The notes under the pieces: model-generated
Told to the model about the DNA's origin: nothing
What the model saw: the letters and a program-made list of their open reading frames with translations, nothing else
Database searches by the model: none
Assembly (NCBI GenBank): GCA_027343785.1
Contig: DAHWKF010000118.1
Span: forward strand, 1-25,082
Direction: 5' to 3'
Source: Leptospirillum sp.
GTDB lineage: Bacteria; Nitrospirota; Leptospirillia; Leptospirillales; Leptospirillaceae
DNA length: 25,082 nucleotides
Program-made: the position numbers and the translations under genes
Part shown: piece after piece, positions 13,172 to 20,919 of the stretch
How positions within the stretch are numbered: position 1 is the stretch's first letter
Layout: each line of letters begins with the position of its first letter

Positions 13172-15726
13172 CGCCCTTATTCTTTCTTTTCCGTTTTTCC
13201 ATACTGGCCCTCTTCCGTCACCGTTGGGTTTTTCTGTTGACTGTGATGGGTGTCGCGACCGGAACATCGGTCGTATCTGCGGTCCTTCTGGCCAACAAGA
13301 GCGCCCTTCTGTCCTTTCAGAATGCCGTGTCGCATGTTCAGGGGAAGACGGATTTCTCTATCCGCAGTCCCGCCGGGGTCCTGTTTTCGGATCAGGTTCT
13401 TGAAAAGCTGGAGCGGCTTTACCCTTCACCCCCTCTCTCATTATCCCCCCTTTTGAGCAAAACCGTCCGCTATGGAGGAGAGGTATTCTGGATCCGGGGT
13501 GTTGATTTTCTCTCGTCGGCAGACAATTTCTCGGGGAAAGCCGCTTTTGGGGGGCTGACGGGAGAAGGCGCCTATCTTCCTCCCGGAGGCTTGTCCCGTC
13601 TCCATCTTCGCAAGGGAGACGTCATCCAGGTTTTGGATGGTACCCGGATCATTTCTCTCCCCGTCCTGGGAGAGCTTCCCCCCTCGGAATCTGTTTCCCT
13701 GATCCCCTCCAATACGCTTTTTATGGATCTGTCCTGGGTACAGATGCTGTTTGGCCTATCGGGCAAACTCAGCCGGATCGACCTGACATGGAACGACCCT
13801 TCCCTTTCGGGACCGGCTCGGACATTCTGGAAAAATCGGCTCCGTTCCATTCTGGGCCCCTCCCTCGTCCTGATCAGCGAAAGGGAACATCACAAGGAGT
13901 TTTCCCGGCTTCTGTTTTCTTACCGTTCGAACCTCTTTGCGTTGAGCCTCGTTTCTCTGATTGTCGGGATGTTCCTGATCTACAACACCCTCTCCTTGCT
14001 GACTCTGCAGGGGCGAAAACATTTTTCAACACTTCGATTGCTGGGTGTCACACCCCGTGAAATCCAGGGGATTGTTCTCCTGCAAGGAGGCATTGTCGGT
14101 GTTCTTGGAGGAGGACTGGGAATCGTCGGTGGCCACCTCCTGTCCCGGCTGACGGTGGGCGCGGTCGCCCGGACGCTGGACACCCTCTACCTCCCTGTCG
14201 GCTTGCTGCCTCACTTCAGGACAACAGGGGACGATCTTGAAATCTGGTGTCTGACCCTATTGGCATCCTTGTTTTCAAGCCTGTTTCCGGCTCGGGAAGC
14301 GTTGGGTGTTCCTCCGGTTTTTTCCCAGCACCGGACGACACTGGAAGTCGCTACAACAAGGTCCCGGTGGCGGACATTCGGCAAGGGTTTGGCCGTTTTG
14401 CTCGTGGGACTTCTTTTTCTGAAGCTCCCTCCGGTCCACGGGTTTCCCCTGTTCGGGTATCTCGGGGCCCTTTTATGGGTATTCTCCGCCAGCCTTTCGG
14501 TTCCCGCTGTCGTGGGCTGGATTTCCCGGGCTGTCGCAGTTGTCCGGGACCGCCTGGGATTTTTTTCTGCTCCGGGGGTTCTCGCCCTTTCCCATTTTCG
14601 TTCAGGTGTTTCCCGAAGCCAGATCGCCATTTCGTCCGTTATGGTCGGATTGTCCATGATGACCGGAATCGTCATCCTGGTGCATTCGTTTGCGATGACC
14701 CTGAATCTCTGGATTTCACAGAATCTGGTCGCCGACTTGTATATCAAGCCGCTTTCATGCCAGGCGGCCGTCTGCAACGAACGCCTGGATCCGGTTGACG
14801 TCCGTGCGGTCCGCTCCCTGCCGGAAGTGGACTTCGTGGCTCGATTCACCTCATTTCCCGCCCTGTACAAAGGGCATTCGATCTGGGAAGGATTCACCGA
14901 ACTGGATCGACTTTACCGCAAGGCCCCGCTCTCCCTGATGACTCATGATCCCCAACGCGTCCTGAAGGACTTTTTCGAGGGGAAAGGGGTCCTGGTCTCG
15001 GAGAGTTTTTCCTATCATTTCCGGAAAAAACCGGGTGACACACTGACACTCCCCACCCCCAAAGGCCCCATCAGGACCCGTATTCTGTCCGTGTATCACG
15101 ACTATTCGTCGGAACAGGGGATTGTTCTTTTCCCCTGGAGCTCCCTGGCGCGCCTCTTCGGAACAGACAGGCCCACCAACATCTCCGTCTTCCTGAAACC
15201 TGGAGCACGTCCCGATCCGGTCATGGAAGCGGTCTTGCATTCCCTGCCCGGCCATCCCCGGCTTTTTGTCCGCTCGCAGCCCCAGCTGAAAAAAAGGGTC
15301 ATGCGTATTTTCCATCAATCCTTTGCGATCACCTATGCCCTCCTGGGGATCAGTCTGGTTGTTTCCATCATCGGCGTCGGCAATACCCTTCTCATGCTTC
15401 TCTATGAACGCGCGGAAGAGTTCCGTCTGATGAGGGCCATGGGTTTCCTGTATTCCGATATTCGCTGGATGCTCCTGCTGGAGGCCTTTTGGATGTCTCT
15501 TGCCGGTACGGCCCTGGGACTCGTCCTGGGGACTGGCGTCGGGTGGATCATTGTGAATATCATCAACCGGCAGGCCTTCGGGTGGACCATCCTCTGGTCA
15601 TGGCCCATTGGCACAATCTTTCTTCTTTCCCTGGCGCTGATGATCGTTGCCACCCTTTCAAGCCTGCTTCCTTCCCTCGTTCTGACGCGACAGACGGGCC
15701 AACAACATGACGAGACGGATGCATAA
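13168..15726 (+). CDS. Double-FtsX ABC transporter permease (YbbP-like)
   Basis: This is a large permease of 852 residues with two FtsX-type halves. TM1 lies at about 20-42 (RHRWVFLLTVMGVATG), then a periplasmic domain (about 50-245). The first FtsX core (about 250-375) includes TLSLLTLQGRKHFSTLRLLG and the GVLGGGLGIVGGHL segment. Two more helices follow at about 405-450. A second hydrophobic start at about 485-510 precedes a second periplasmic domain (about 515-710). The second FtsX core (about 715-845) carries the LYERAEEFRLMRAMG signature. The size and layout fit YbbP/MacB-related lipid or lipoprotein exporters. Cys531 and Cys536 (CQAAVC) lie in the second periplasmic domain and could form a disulfide. 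The ATG overlaps the ATPase gene's stop (ATGA). Confidence 0.9.
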   Translation: MTPLFFLFRFSILALFRHRWVFLLTVMGVATGTSVVSAVLLANKSALLSFQNAVSHVQGKTDFSIRSPAGVLFSDQVLEKLERLYPSPPLSLSPLLSKTVRYGGEVFWIRGVDFLSSADNFSGKAAFGGLTGEGAYLPPGGLSRLHLRKGDVIQVLDGTRIISLPVLGELPPSESVSLIPSNTLFMDLSWVQMLFGLSGKLSRIDLTWNDPSLSGPARTFWKNRLRSILGPSLVLISEREHHKEFSRLLFSYRSNLFALSLVSLIVGMFLIYNTLSLLTLQGRKHFSTLRLLGVTPREIQGIVLLQGGIVGVLGGGLGIVGGHLLSRLTVGAVARTLDTLYLPVGLLPHFRTTGDDLEIWCLTLLASLFSSLFPAREALGVPPVFSQHRTTLEVATTRSRWRTFGKGLAVLLVGLLFLKLPPVHGFPLFGYLGALLWVFSASLSVPAVVGWISRAVAVVRDRLGFFSAPGVLALSHFRSGVSRSQIAISSVMVGLSMMTGIVILVHSFAMTLNLWISQNLVADLYIKPLSCQAAVCNERLDPVDVRAVRSLPEVDFVARFTSFPALYKGHSIWEGFTELDRLYRKAPLSLMTHDPQRVLKDFFEGKGVLVSESFSYHFRKKPGDTLTLPTPKGPIRTRILSVYHDYSSEQGIVLFPWSSLARLFGTDRPTNISVFLKPGARPDPVMEAVLHSLPGHPRLFVRSQPQLKKRVMRIFHQSFAITYALLGISLVVSIIGVGNTLLMLLYERAEEFRLMRAMGFLYSDIRWMLLLEAFWMSLAGTALGLVLGTGVGWIIVNIINRQAFGWTILWSWPIGTIFLLSLALMIVATLSSLLPSLVLTRQTGQQHDETDA

Positions 15727-16945
15727 AATGCGCTTTGCCGTTACATCTCTGAAGCTCTTCCTCTTTCTGTCAACAGGGATCCTTCTGTTTTGGGGACAGA
15801 GCGCGAGCATGGCCTCCTCCCTCACAGGAACTTTTCCCGTATCGATCGATCAGGTTTTTTTTCAGAGTCATAATAGCTATCCGATCGAATGGTGGTATGT
15901 GACGGGAAGACTCAAAATCCAGGGTCACAGGCGGCGTGACGGTTTCGAGGGAACGTTTTTCCGGTTTTTGACTTCCTACCGTCACCCCTCGGGACTTCCT
16001 CGCTCCCCCTGGGAGCCGGGGGAGATTTTTTCTTTCCACGGGGCATACTCCCAGATCGACGCGGGCAGCTTCCATTCGACGGAATATCTGGCCCGCAGTT
16101 TCCGCAAGGCGGTTTGGCTCCGCCATGATCCTCTGGATATCCGGGTGGGGTCCGCGCGTCTGCGCGTCCATCAGGTACCTGGAAATCCCGACAGTTTTGA
16201 TCTGGAACTCGTCGAGCAGGTCAAGGACAGATTGCTGGAACTCACCCTGCGGGGTTCAGGCCCCCCCCTGATGGAAGGTCCGGGAGGAAAACTTGTGACG
16301 GGAAGGGGTGAAAACGACTGGGCGTGGTATCTGAGTTATCCGGATCTCTCTGTGAGCGGTCGTGAAGGACGTATACAACCCGATGGAAAAGTGGCGTGGA
16401 AAAAGGTGACCGGGGTCGCCTGGTTCGACCATGAATGGACAAGGGCCATGTTGGGAAAAGGCCAGACCGGCTGGATCTGGCTGGGGGCCAGGCTGGACAG
16501 CGGCAAAAAAGCTTTGATGGCCTTCCAGATGCATGGAAAAAAAGGCCCCGACATTTTTCGCGGAGGGACCTTGGGCGTCCGGACAAAGAAGGGATTCAGA
16601 ACGGTATGGCTGGGTCCCGGGGAAGTCAGTGTCCGCATCCGTTCATTCTGGAAAAGCCCCCTCACGGGTATCTGTTATCCGAACCGGCTGGAGATCGTTG
16701 ATCGACTTTTGAACAAGCATTGGCGCATTGTTCCGGCACTGGACGGGCAGGAACTCTCCGGGCATCCAGATTATTGGGAAGGGGCGGTCGATCTTCAGGA
16801 CCCGACCACCGGGCAGAAAAAAGGCGACGGATACCTCGAACTGACCGGATTCCTTCGAGCGCGCCAAGGGTGCCCTAACCCCAGCGGATTTTCGCCAGCA
16901 ACAATACCACAGACAGGACAAATGTCACGGCATTATAGAAAATGA
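15707..16945 (+). CDS. Secreted AttH/CrtC-type lipocalin-like protein
   Basis: This is a periplasmic or secreted protein of the AttH/CrtC (hydroxyneurosporene synthase-like) lipocalin family. In-frame starts are at 15707, 15719 and 15728; the first two overlap the permease gene and none has a strong SD sequence. A signal peptide follows MRFAVTSLKLFLF and ends near QSASMAS. Family motifs include the N-terminal YPIEWWYVTGRL, FFRFLTSY, FSFHGAYSQID, then DWAWYLSYPDL, GVAWFDHEWT and GWIWLGARLDSGK. The domain ends near GDGYLELTGF, as is usual. About 25 further residues (RARQGC…) are encoded in a region antisense to the next gene. AttH-like proteins are often encoded next to LolD/FtsX exporters, as here, and probably bind or modify a lipophilic molecule. 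Carotenoid hydration is possible but not supported by neighbouring carotenoid genes. Confidence 0.87.
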   Translation: MTRRMHKMRFAVTSLKLFLFLSTGILLFWGQSASMASSLTGTFPVSIDQVFFQSHNSYPIEWWYVTGRLKIQGHRRRDGFEGTFFRFLTSYRHPSGLPRSPWEPGEIFSFHGAYSQIDAGSFHSTEYLARSFRKAVWLRHDPLDIRVGSARLRVHQVPGNPDSFDLELVEQVKDRLLELTLRGSGPPLMEGPGGKLVTGRGENDWAWYLSYPDLSVSGREGRIQPDGKVAWKKVTGVAWFDHEWTRAMLGKGQTGWIWLGARLDSGKKALMAFQMHGKKGPDIFRGGTLGVRTKKGFRTVWLGPGEVSVRIRSFWKSPLTGICYPNRLEIVDRLLNKHWRIVPALDGQELSGHPDYWEGAVDLQDPTTGQKKGDGYLELTGFLRARQGCPNPSGFSPATIPQTGQMSRHYRK

Positions 16946-17147
16946 TAGGCGGTGACCGAATCAGAAGACCGTATACAAGCCAGAAAAAAACTCCCAGTGA
17001 AAACAACAGATACATCAAAAGGGAGAGGCTCCGGGTGTTCCTTGTGCGCAAAACCTTGATGACTTGCGGAAGAAACGACAGGGTCGTCAATGCCCCCGCG
17101 AGAAACCCGATCGTTTCGACTGTTCCGTTGTCAACGATGTCGGTCAT
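16875..17147 (-). CDS. SemiSWEET / PQ-loop small transporter
   Basis: This is a 90-residue, three-helix PQ-loop protein of the SemiSWEET family; dimers of these transport sugars by facilitated diffusion. The helices lie at about 11-30, 41-61 and 66-87. The diagnostic segment TLSFLPQVIKVLRTRNTRSL carries the PQ motif, and FFWLVYGLL and IIFYNAVTF supply the conserved Trp and Asn of the binding pocket. Length and motifs are complete. The start is the ATG at 17147, with AGAGGG close upstream. Its last 71 bases overlap, on the opposite strand, the 3' end of the lipocalin gene. The 54-bp divergent gap to the next gene (17148-17201) shows no clear promoter. Confidence 0.92.
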   Translation of the reverse strand: MTDIVDNGTVETIGFLAGALTTLSFLPQVIKVLRTRNTRSLSLLMYLLFSLGVFFWLVYGLLIRSPPIIFYNAVTFVLSVVLLLAKIRWG

Positions 17148-17201
17148 GGCCCTCTTTCGGGGAAAAACCGTCGTGCACGCATACTATGCCAGGAAATCCG
17201 G

Positions 17202-17636
17202 ATGATTCTCGTCGCCATTCATCCTTTTCTGGTCCACCTGCTCATCGCGGGAGCATTTGTCTATCTCATGGGCCATTGGCCCGGTTTTCCGGAACGGGCG
17301 CTCTCCCCATTCATGCGCCCTTTGGCAAAACTGCTGCTTGTTCTCTTGCCTTCCGTTTTTTTGGCCGGGCTTTTGTCGCGTCATCTGATCCTGGAACAGC
17401 TTCCCGAACTTGCCGACCGGATCCGTCTCCATCTCTGGACAGGAATCCTGGTCGTCCTGGCCTGGTGGCCTTTCGTATGGAGGACGGCAAAAGAAAATCC
17501 TGCCGTCGAAAAAAATGTTTCAGGGAAAAGGCGTTGGGTCCTGCTGATTCTGGGTGGGTTAACCCTCACCCTGGCCGCAACTGAAGGGGGATGGCTTGTT
17601 TATGGACATGGTGCCATCGCCTTTCCCCTCAGATAA
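17202..17636 (+). CDS. DUF2231-like membrane protein
   Basis: This is a 144-residue membrane protein with four helices, at about 7-25, 41-60, 76-94 and 112-128. The start ATG at 17202 was picked because the protein then begins MILVAIHPFLVHLLIAG, the typical DUF2231 opening (HPxLVH with His7 and His12). A third histidine lies in RIRLHLWTG (H77), and the end TEGGWLVYGHG matches the family's GGxLVYxxG terminus. Members are often found with cytochromes or haem proteins and the histidines may bind haem or metal; this is not established. SD support is weak. It overlaps the Rrf2-like gene tail to tail by eight bases. Confidence 0.8.
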   Translation: MILVAIHPFLVHLLIAGAFVYLMGHWPGFPERALSPFMRPLAKLLLVLLPSVFLAGLLSRHLILEQLPELADRIRLHLWTGILVVLAWWPFVWRTAKENPAVEKNVSGKRRWVLLILGGLTLTLAATEGGWLVYGHGAIAFPLR

Positions 17637-18054
17637 AAAACATGGGACGGGTTTCGTTCCTGTCTTTACGGGTTGCTTCGACAAACGCATCCAATGTGAA
17701 CTGGTCCATGACACCCACAATTCCGTCGCGGATCTCCATATAGAGGTCTTGTGTCGCAGGACCGGGGGGAGTGGCCGGATCAAAAAAGACGATATCTCCT
17801 TCCACAAGAGCCAGGAGACGGTATAAGGAAACCGATGCCGGCGACATGCCCAGACAATATTTCCCTCGCGGTCCCCGGGTACTTTCGACAATTCCCCCCT
17901 TGACCAGTATGGAGAGAATCTGTTTCAAAAAAGGTTTGGGTATCTGGCCGCGGGCGGCAATCTGCGTTCCGGAAAGCCCTGATTCACCCACCAGCGCCAA
18001 TTCCACAAGGGCGCGGACGGCATATTCCACTCTCTGGGATAATCGACAGGCCAT
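17629..18054 (-). CDS. Rrf2-family transcriptional regulator without the IscR cysteine cluster
   Basis: This is a 141-residue Rrf2/BadM-type winged-helix regulator. The start ATG at 18054 has GAGGAGG upstream and gives the canonical opening LSQRVEYAVRALVELAL. The HTH is in LSGTQIAARGQIPKPFLKQI (28-47), and the wing is STRGPRGKYCLG. IscR-type members bind a [2Fe-2S] cluster through three cysteines near residues 92-104. Here that region (IVFFDPATPPGPAT) has none, and only C67 lies nearby, so a cluster-independent or differently sensed signal is likely. The C-terminus ends in a variable tail. It follows the haem-sensor gene by 52 bases on the same strand, so it may be the last gene of the dksA-lgt-sensor run or have its own promoter. 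Confidence 0.88.
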   Translation of the reverse strand: MACRLSQRVEYAVRALVELALVGESGLSGTQIAARGQIPKPFLKQILSILVKGGIVESTRGPRGKYCLGMSPASVSLYRLLALVEGDIVFFDPATPPGPATQDLYMEIRDGIVGVMDQFTLDAFVEATRKDRNETRPMFFI

Positions 18055-18106
18055 ATTTCCTCCTCTGCCAGAGCGATAAAGAAAGCAGGTTCGTCCCCGA
18101 AAACAG

Positions 18107-19561
18107 TCAGGCCTGGAATCTCCTGAGCTCCCGTTCAAGTTCCCTCGCGACTTCGAGAATTTCCCGAAGTCGCCGTACATCAAGAGTCTGACGTGTTTTC
18201 TGGGCTGATTCCAAAGTTTCGATCTCTCGCAGTTCGTTTCGAAGGGATGAAAGGGAGGAAACCTCCTGGTTGACCCGGGTTTCGAGGGTAGAGAGCACCG
18301 ATTCAAGCGCCCTGAGCAATTCACGGATGCGAACGTTCTCGGTTTCCTCCAGAGACGATAGTTGACCAGCCCGTGTACGCGAAAGGACCTTCAGGGTTTC
18401 AGACAAGCCCTTTTCAAGGATGATCGATCTCTCCACCAGATCCGGCAAGGAATCTTTGCTGGCCCGATTGCCGGACCCCAGGGCTTTTTCGGGCAAGATG
18501 CCGTCCAGACGACGATAGATTTCCTGAAGGCGCTCCGAACGTTCATCAGTGCCTTTTTGTTCCCGCTCCCCTTCCTTGGACAGGATGTCCGCCTGTGTTC
18601 CGATCCACCCTACCTTGTCAGAAATCTCTCCGACCCAGCCCTGGAAAAGATCAATAAACCGATTGATAAAGGTTGCAAGCTGTCCGATTTCATCATCGCG
18701 GTGAACGTCAAGCCTCGTCTTGAGATTCCCCTCCCCCGATGACATACGGTCAACCGTCCCGGAAACGCTGACCAGGGGGGTGACCAGTTTACCCCGGATT
18801 GTCCAGACAAGGAGCAGGACCAAAAGTTCAAGCGTTCCCAGAAAAGCCCAGAACATCTTCATTCCGAATTTGTGAAGGGATCGGGTGAAGGCTCCCGTCT
18901 CCTGATAAGCGACCGCATACCCAAGGATGGCTTGCTGCGGGTTATGGCAGGAACGGCATGAATCACCACTGGGTACCGGCCTAAGATAAGAAAGTATGCC
19001 CCTCCCTTCCGGGGATGCCGTCCGAAAGGAGATTCCGGAGTCAGGTACAGGCGACTCCGTCATTGCCTGGTAGGTTTTCCGGAATGCAGGATCATTCAGA
19101 AGATTCCGTTGAAGCGACGACAGGGTAATACGGCGGGCCTGGCCGAGTGTCGGGAGGAGTATCCCCCGATTGCGCATTTCAATGATGGTCGAAATATCAC
19201 GAAACGCGGGGGTGTAACCGTCCGGCTTCAGGAGAATAATTCCGGCCTTTTCCCGGGAGGAATCGGGCGAGGTGAGGAGATCTCTCGCTCCCACGAGATC
19301 CTGGTGTTTCATTAAAAGAGAAAAGGTGCGGATAAAAGTCATATCCCTGGTTTTGAGTTCTTGCTCAAGTTCCTGTTCGTCCCGGGCTGAAACCATATAT
19401 TGGACCTGGAACCCCAAACCCAGAAACCCGAGAGACAGGAGAAGAAAAAACCAGAAGAAAATACGGGTCGTGACCCTCTTTCTCCAGGGAATTTTTCCCA
19501 GAACAGGTGGAAGGGTCACATTTTCCCGGGCCAATATATCCTGTTTTTTCCCGGCGTCCAT
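18107..19561 (-). CDS. Membrane sensor: haem-CXXCH (Tll0287/DUF3365-like) periplasmic domain, HAMP and coiled coil
   Basis: This is a 484-residue membrane sensor. TM1 lies at about 33-55. The periplasmic domain (about 58-232) contains GISFRTASPEGRG and then RPVPSGDSCRSCHNPQ with C202, C205 and H206, a c-type haem attachment motif placed as in Tll0287-like/DUF3365 domains. TM2 lies at about 236-256. HAMP (about 257-310) includes LVTPLVSVSGTVDRMSSG and DDEIGQLATFIN. The remainder (about 315-484) is almost all charged coiled coil (RLREILEVARELERELRRF at the end). It has no histidine-kinase, methyl-accepting, GGDEF or other catalytic output domain. It may work through a partner that binds the coiled coil, or as a redox or gas sensor coupled to the neighbouring Rrf2; both are inference. 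The start is the ATG at 19561, nine bases after lgt ends. Confidence 0.85.
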   Translation of the reverse strand: MDAGKKQDILARENVTLPPVLGKIPWRKRVTTRIFFWFFLLLSLGFLGLGFQVQYMVSARDEQELEQELKTRDMTFIRTFSLLMKHQDLVGARDLLTSPDSSREKAGIILLKPDGYTPAFRDISTIIEMRNRGILLPTLGQARRITLSSLQRNLLNDPAFRKTYQAMTESPVPDSGISFRTASPEGRGILSYLRPVPSGDSCRSCHNPQQAILGYAVAYQETGAFTRSLHKFGMKMFWAFLGTLELLVLLLVWTIRGKLVTPLVSVSGTVDRMSSGEGNLKTRLDVHRDDEIGQLATFINRFIDLFQGWVGEISDKVGWIGTQADILSKEGEREQKGTDERSERLQEIYRRLDGILPEKALGSGNRASKDSLPDLVERSIILEKGLSETLKVLSRTRAGQLSSLEETENVRIRELLRALESVLSTLETRVNQEVSSLSSLRNELREIETLESAQKTRQTLDVRRLREILEVARELERELRRFQA

Positions 19562-19570
19562 GACGGTATC

Positions 19571-20389
19571 CTAACCTGCAGCAGGAGGGGAGTGGCCGGA
19601 TCCGGTCCGTTCGCGCGCCATCCGGACGCTCGCCATAACGATCCCTCCTCCGATCAGGATCATGGGAATCGAAAGCATCTGGCCCATGGTGACAGGCCCA
19701 AAAAGGAATCCCAGCTGGGGATCCGGTTGCCGGAACAGCTCCCCGATTGTCCGGAAGAGTCCGTACAGTCCGATGAAGGACCCGAAAAGGACGCCGTCCG
19801 GAGGATTCTTTCGGGACAGAAGATACAGGATGGAAAAAAGCAGGATCCCTTCCATGAAGGCCTCGTAAAGTTGGGAAGGGTGTCGACAGATGGGGCCACC
19901 CATCGGAAATTCCATGCACCAGGGAACATCTGTTGCCCGTCCAAAAAGTTCCCCGTTGATAAAGTTCCCCATACGGCCCATAAAAAGACCGATCGGAACC
20001 GGGAGAACAGCAATGTCAGCCAGCCTGAGAAAGGGAAGGTTGCGCTTCCTGCAAAAAATCCATCCAGCGACTACGACGCCGATGAAGCCTCCATGGAAGG
20101 ACATTCCCCCTTTCCACACGGCCAGGATGTCAAGGGGATGGGAGATGTAGTAAGAAAGGTTGTAAACGAGGACATAGCCCAGGCGTCCTCCCAGAATAAC
20201 CCCCAAAGCAGCGAAGGAGAGAAGGTCATAGACGCCGTCCTTGTCGAGGGGAAACTTTTTCTTGCCGACCTCTGCCTTGAGCAGAAAATAGGCGATAAAA
20301 AATGCGATGACATACATCAGTCCATACCATCGCACTTTGAGTGGACCCATTTTCAGAAGGACAGGGTTGAAATCAGGATAAGGGATCAT
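19571..20389 (-). CDS. lgt: Prolipoprotein diacylglyceryl transferase
   Basis: Lgt transfers diacylglycerol from phosphatidylglycerol to the lipobox cysteine of prolipoproteins at the inner membrane. This is 272 residues, polytopic. The Lgt signature GRMGNFINGELFG (138-150) is intact, with the catalytic-region histidine in MSFHGGFIG (H99) and RHPSQLYEA further on, and GLYGLFRTIGELFR near the C-terminus. The length is slightly below E. coli Lgt (291). The ATG at 20389 has only weak SD sequence, and a GC-rich palindrome (GGACGCGTCC) lies just ahead. The gene lies 27 bases after dksA and nine before the sensor gene. Confidence 0.96.
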   Translation of the reverse strand: MIPYPDFNPVLLKMGPLKVRWYGLMYVIAFFIAYFLLKAEVGKKKFPLDKDGVYDLLSFAALGVILGGRLGYVLVYNLSYYISHPLDILAVWKGGMSFHGGFIGVVVAGWIFCRKRNLPFLRLADIAVLPVPIGLFMGRMGNFINGELFGRATDVPWCMEFPMGGPICRHPSQLYEAFMEGILLFSILYLLSRKNPPDGVLFGSFIGLYGLFRTIGELFRQPDPQLGFLFGPVTMGQMLSIPMILIGGGIVMASVRMARERTGSGHSPPAAG

Positions 20390-20416
20390 GGACGCGTCCA
20401 GGAACCGGCGAATCTC

Positions 20417-20827
20417 TCAGGCTGAATCCGCATCCCGGATGCTTTCCTCCTTTTCGATTTTTTCGAGCTCTTCTTTTTTTCTCTGACATACGATGCAAAG
20501 CTGGGCAAAAGGCATCACCTTGAGCCGTTTCTCTTCAATTTCACCACCACAATCCTCGCAATACCCGTATGTCCCTTCCCCCAATCGCTGAAGGGCTTGT
20601 TGAATGGCTTTTCGGGTCTTGTTTCTCATATCCAGGAGGGCCAAATCAACGCCTTCTCCCATATCGATCGATGAAAGATCGCCCTGATCCAGTGCGGAAT
20701 CAAGGCGGTGTTCATTTTCGGGTCCGATCTGCCGGGCCAGATGCTGGCGGATATCCCTCTCGACTTCTGTCTGTTTTGATAGGAGAATCTCCCTGAGTCT
20801 CTGGTGTCTCTCTTCGCCTTTAACCAT
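20417..20827 (-). CDS. dksA: DksA/TraR-family zinc-finger transcription factor
   Basis: DksA-type proteins bind RNA polymerase in the secondary channel and adjust transcription with ppGpp. This 136-residue protein has an N-terminal coiled coil (about 5-80) with tip acidic residues (ALDQGDLSS, D47 and D50). A C4 zinc finger follows: C90 and C93 (GYCEDCGGEI), then C111 and C114 (CIVCQRKKE). A short acidic helix ends the protein. The size and zinc ligands match DksA. The ATG at 20827 has AAGAG immediately ahead, which is close for an SD sequence. It probably heads the run dksA-lgt-sensor-rrf2. Confidence 0.9.
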   Translation of the reverse strand: MVKGEERHQRLREILLSKQTEVERDIRQHLARQIGPENEHRLDSALDQGDLSSIDMGEGVDLALLDMRNKTRKAIQQALQRLGEGTYGYCEDCGGEIEEKRLKVMPFAQLCIVCQRKKEELEKIEKEESIRDADSA

Positions 20828-20848
20828 CTCTTGCTTGCCCTTTCATGT

Positions 20849-20880
20849 GCCGGACGTTCCGGCCGGGAGGTCAGACTGAC
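20849..20880. repeat. Two adjacent inverted repeats in the dksA/nth divergent gap
   Basis: GCCGGA-CGT-TCCGGC (20849-20863) and the 11-mer GTCAGACTGAC (20870-20880) lie side by side in the 92-bp gap between the divergent dksA and nth starts. Either could be an operator. On the minus strand the first would form a hairpin about 20 bases before dksA's start. I see no certain -35/-10 in this gap. Confidence 0.4.
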
Positions 20881-20919
20881 TGAACCGTTCATGGAAGGGT
20901 CTTTCCTGGGAGGGAAACC

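Noticed and set aside
15707..16945. Carotenoid hydratase (CrtC) function
   Set aside because: The fold fits, but no carotenoid genes are nearby and the exporter linkage points to the AttH-like group.
19400..20425. 341-codon plus-strand frame
   Set aside because: It is the mirror of lgt and the 5' part of the haem-sensor gene; composition is Arg/Gly/Asp/His-rich with no domain, while lgt has all its motifs.
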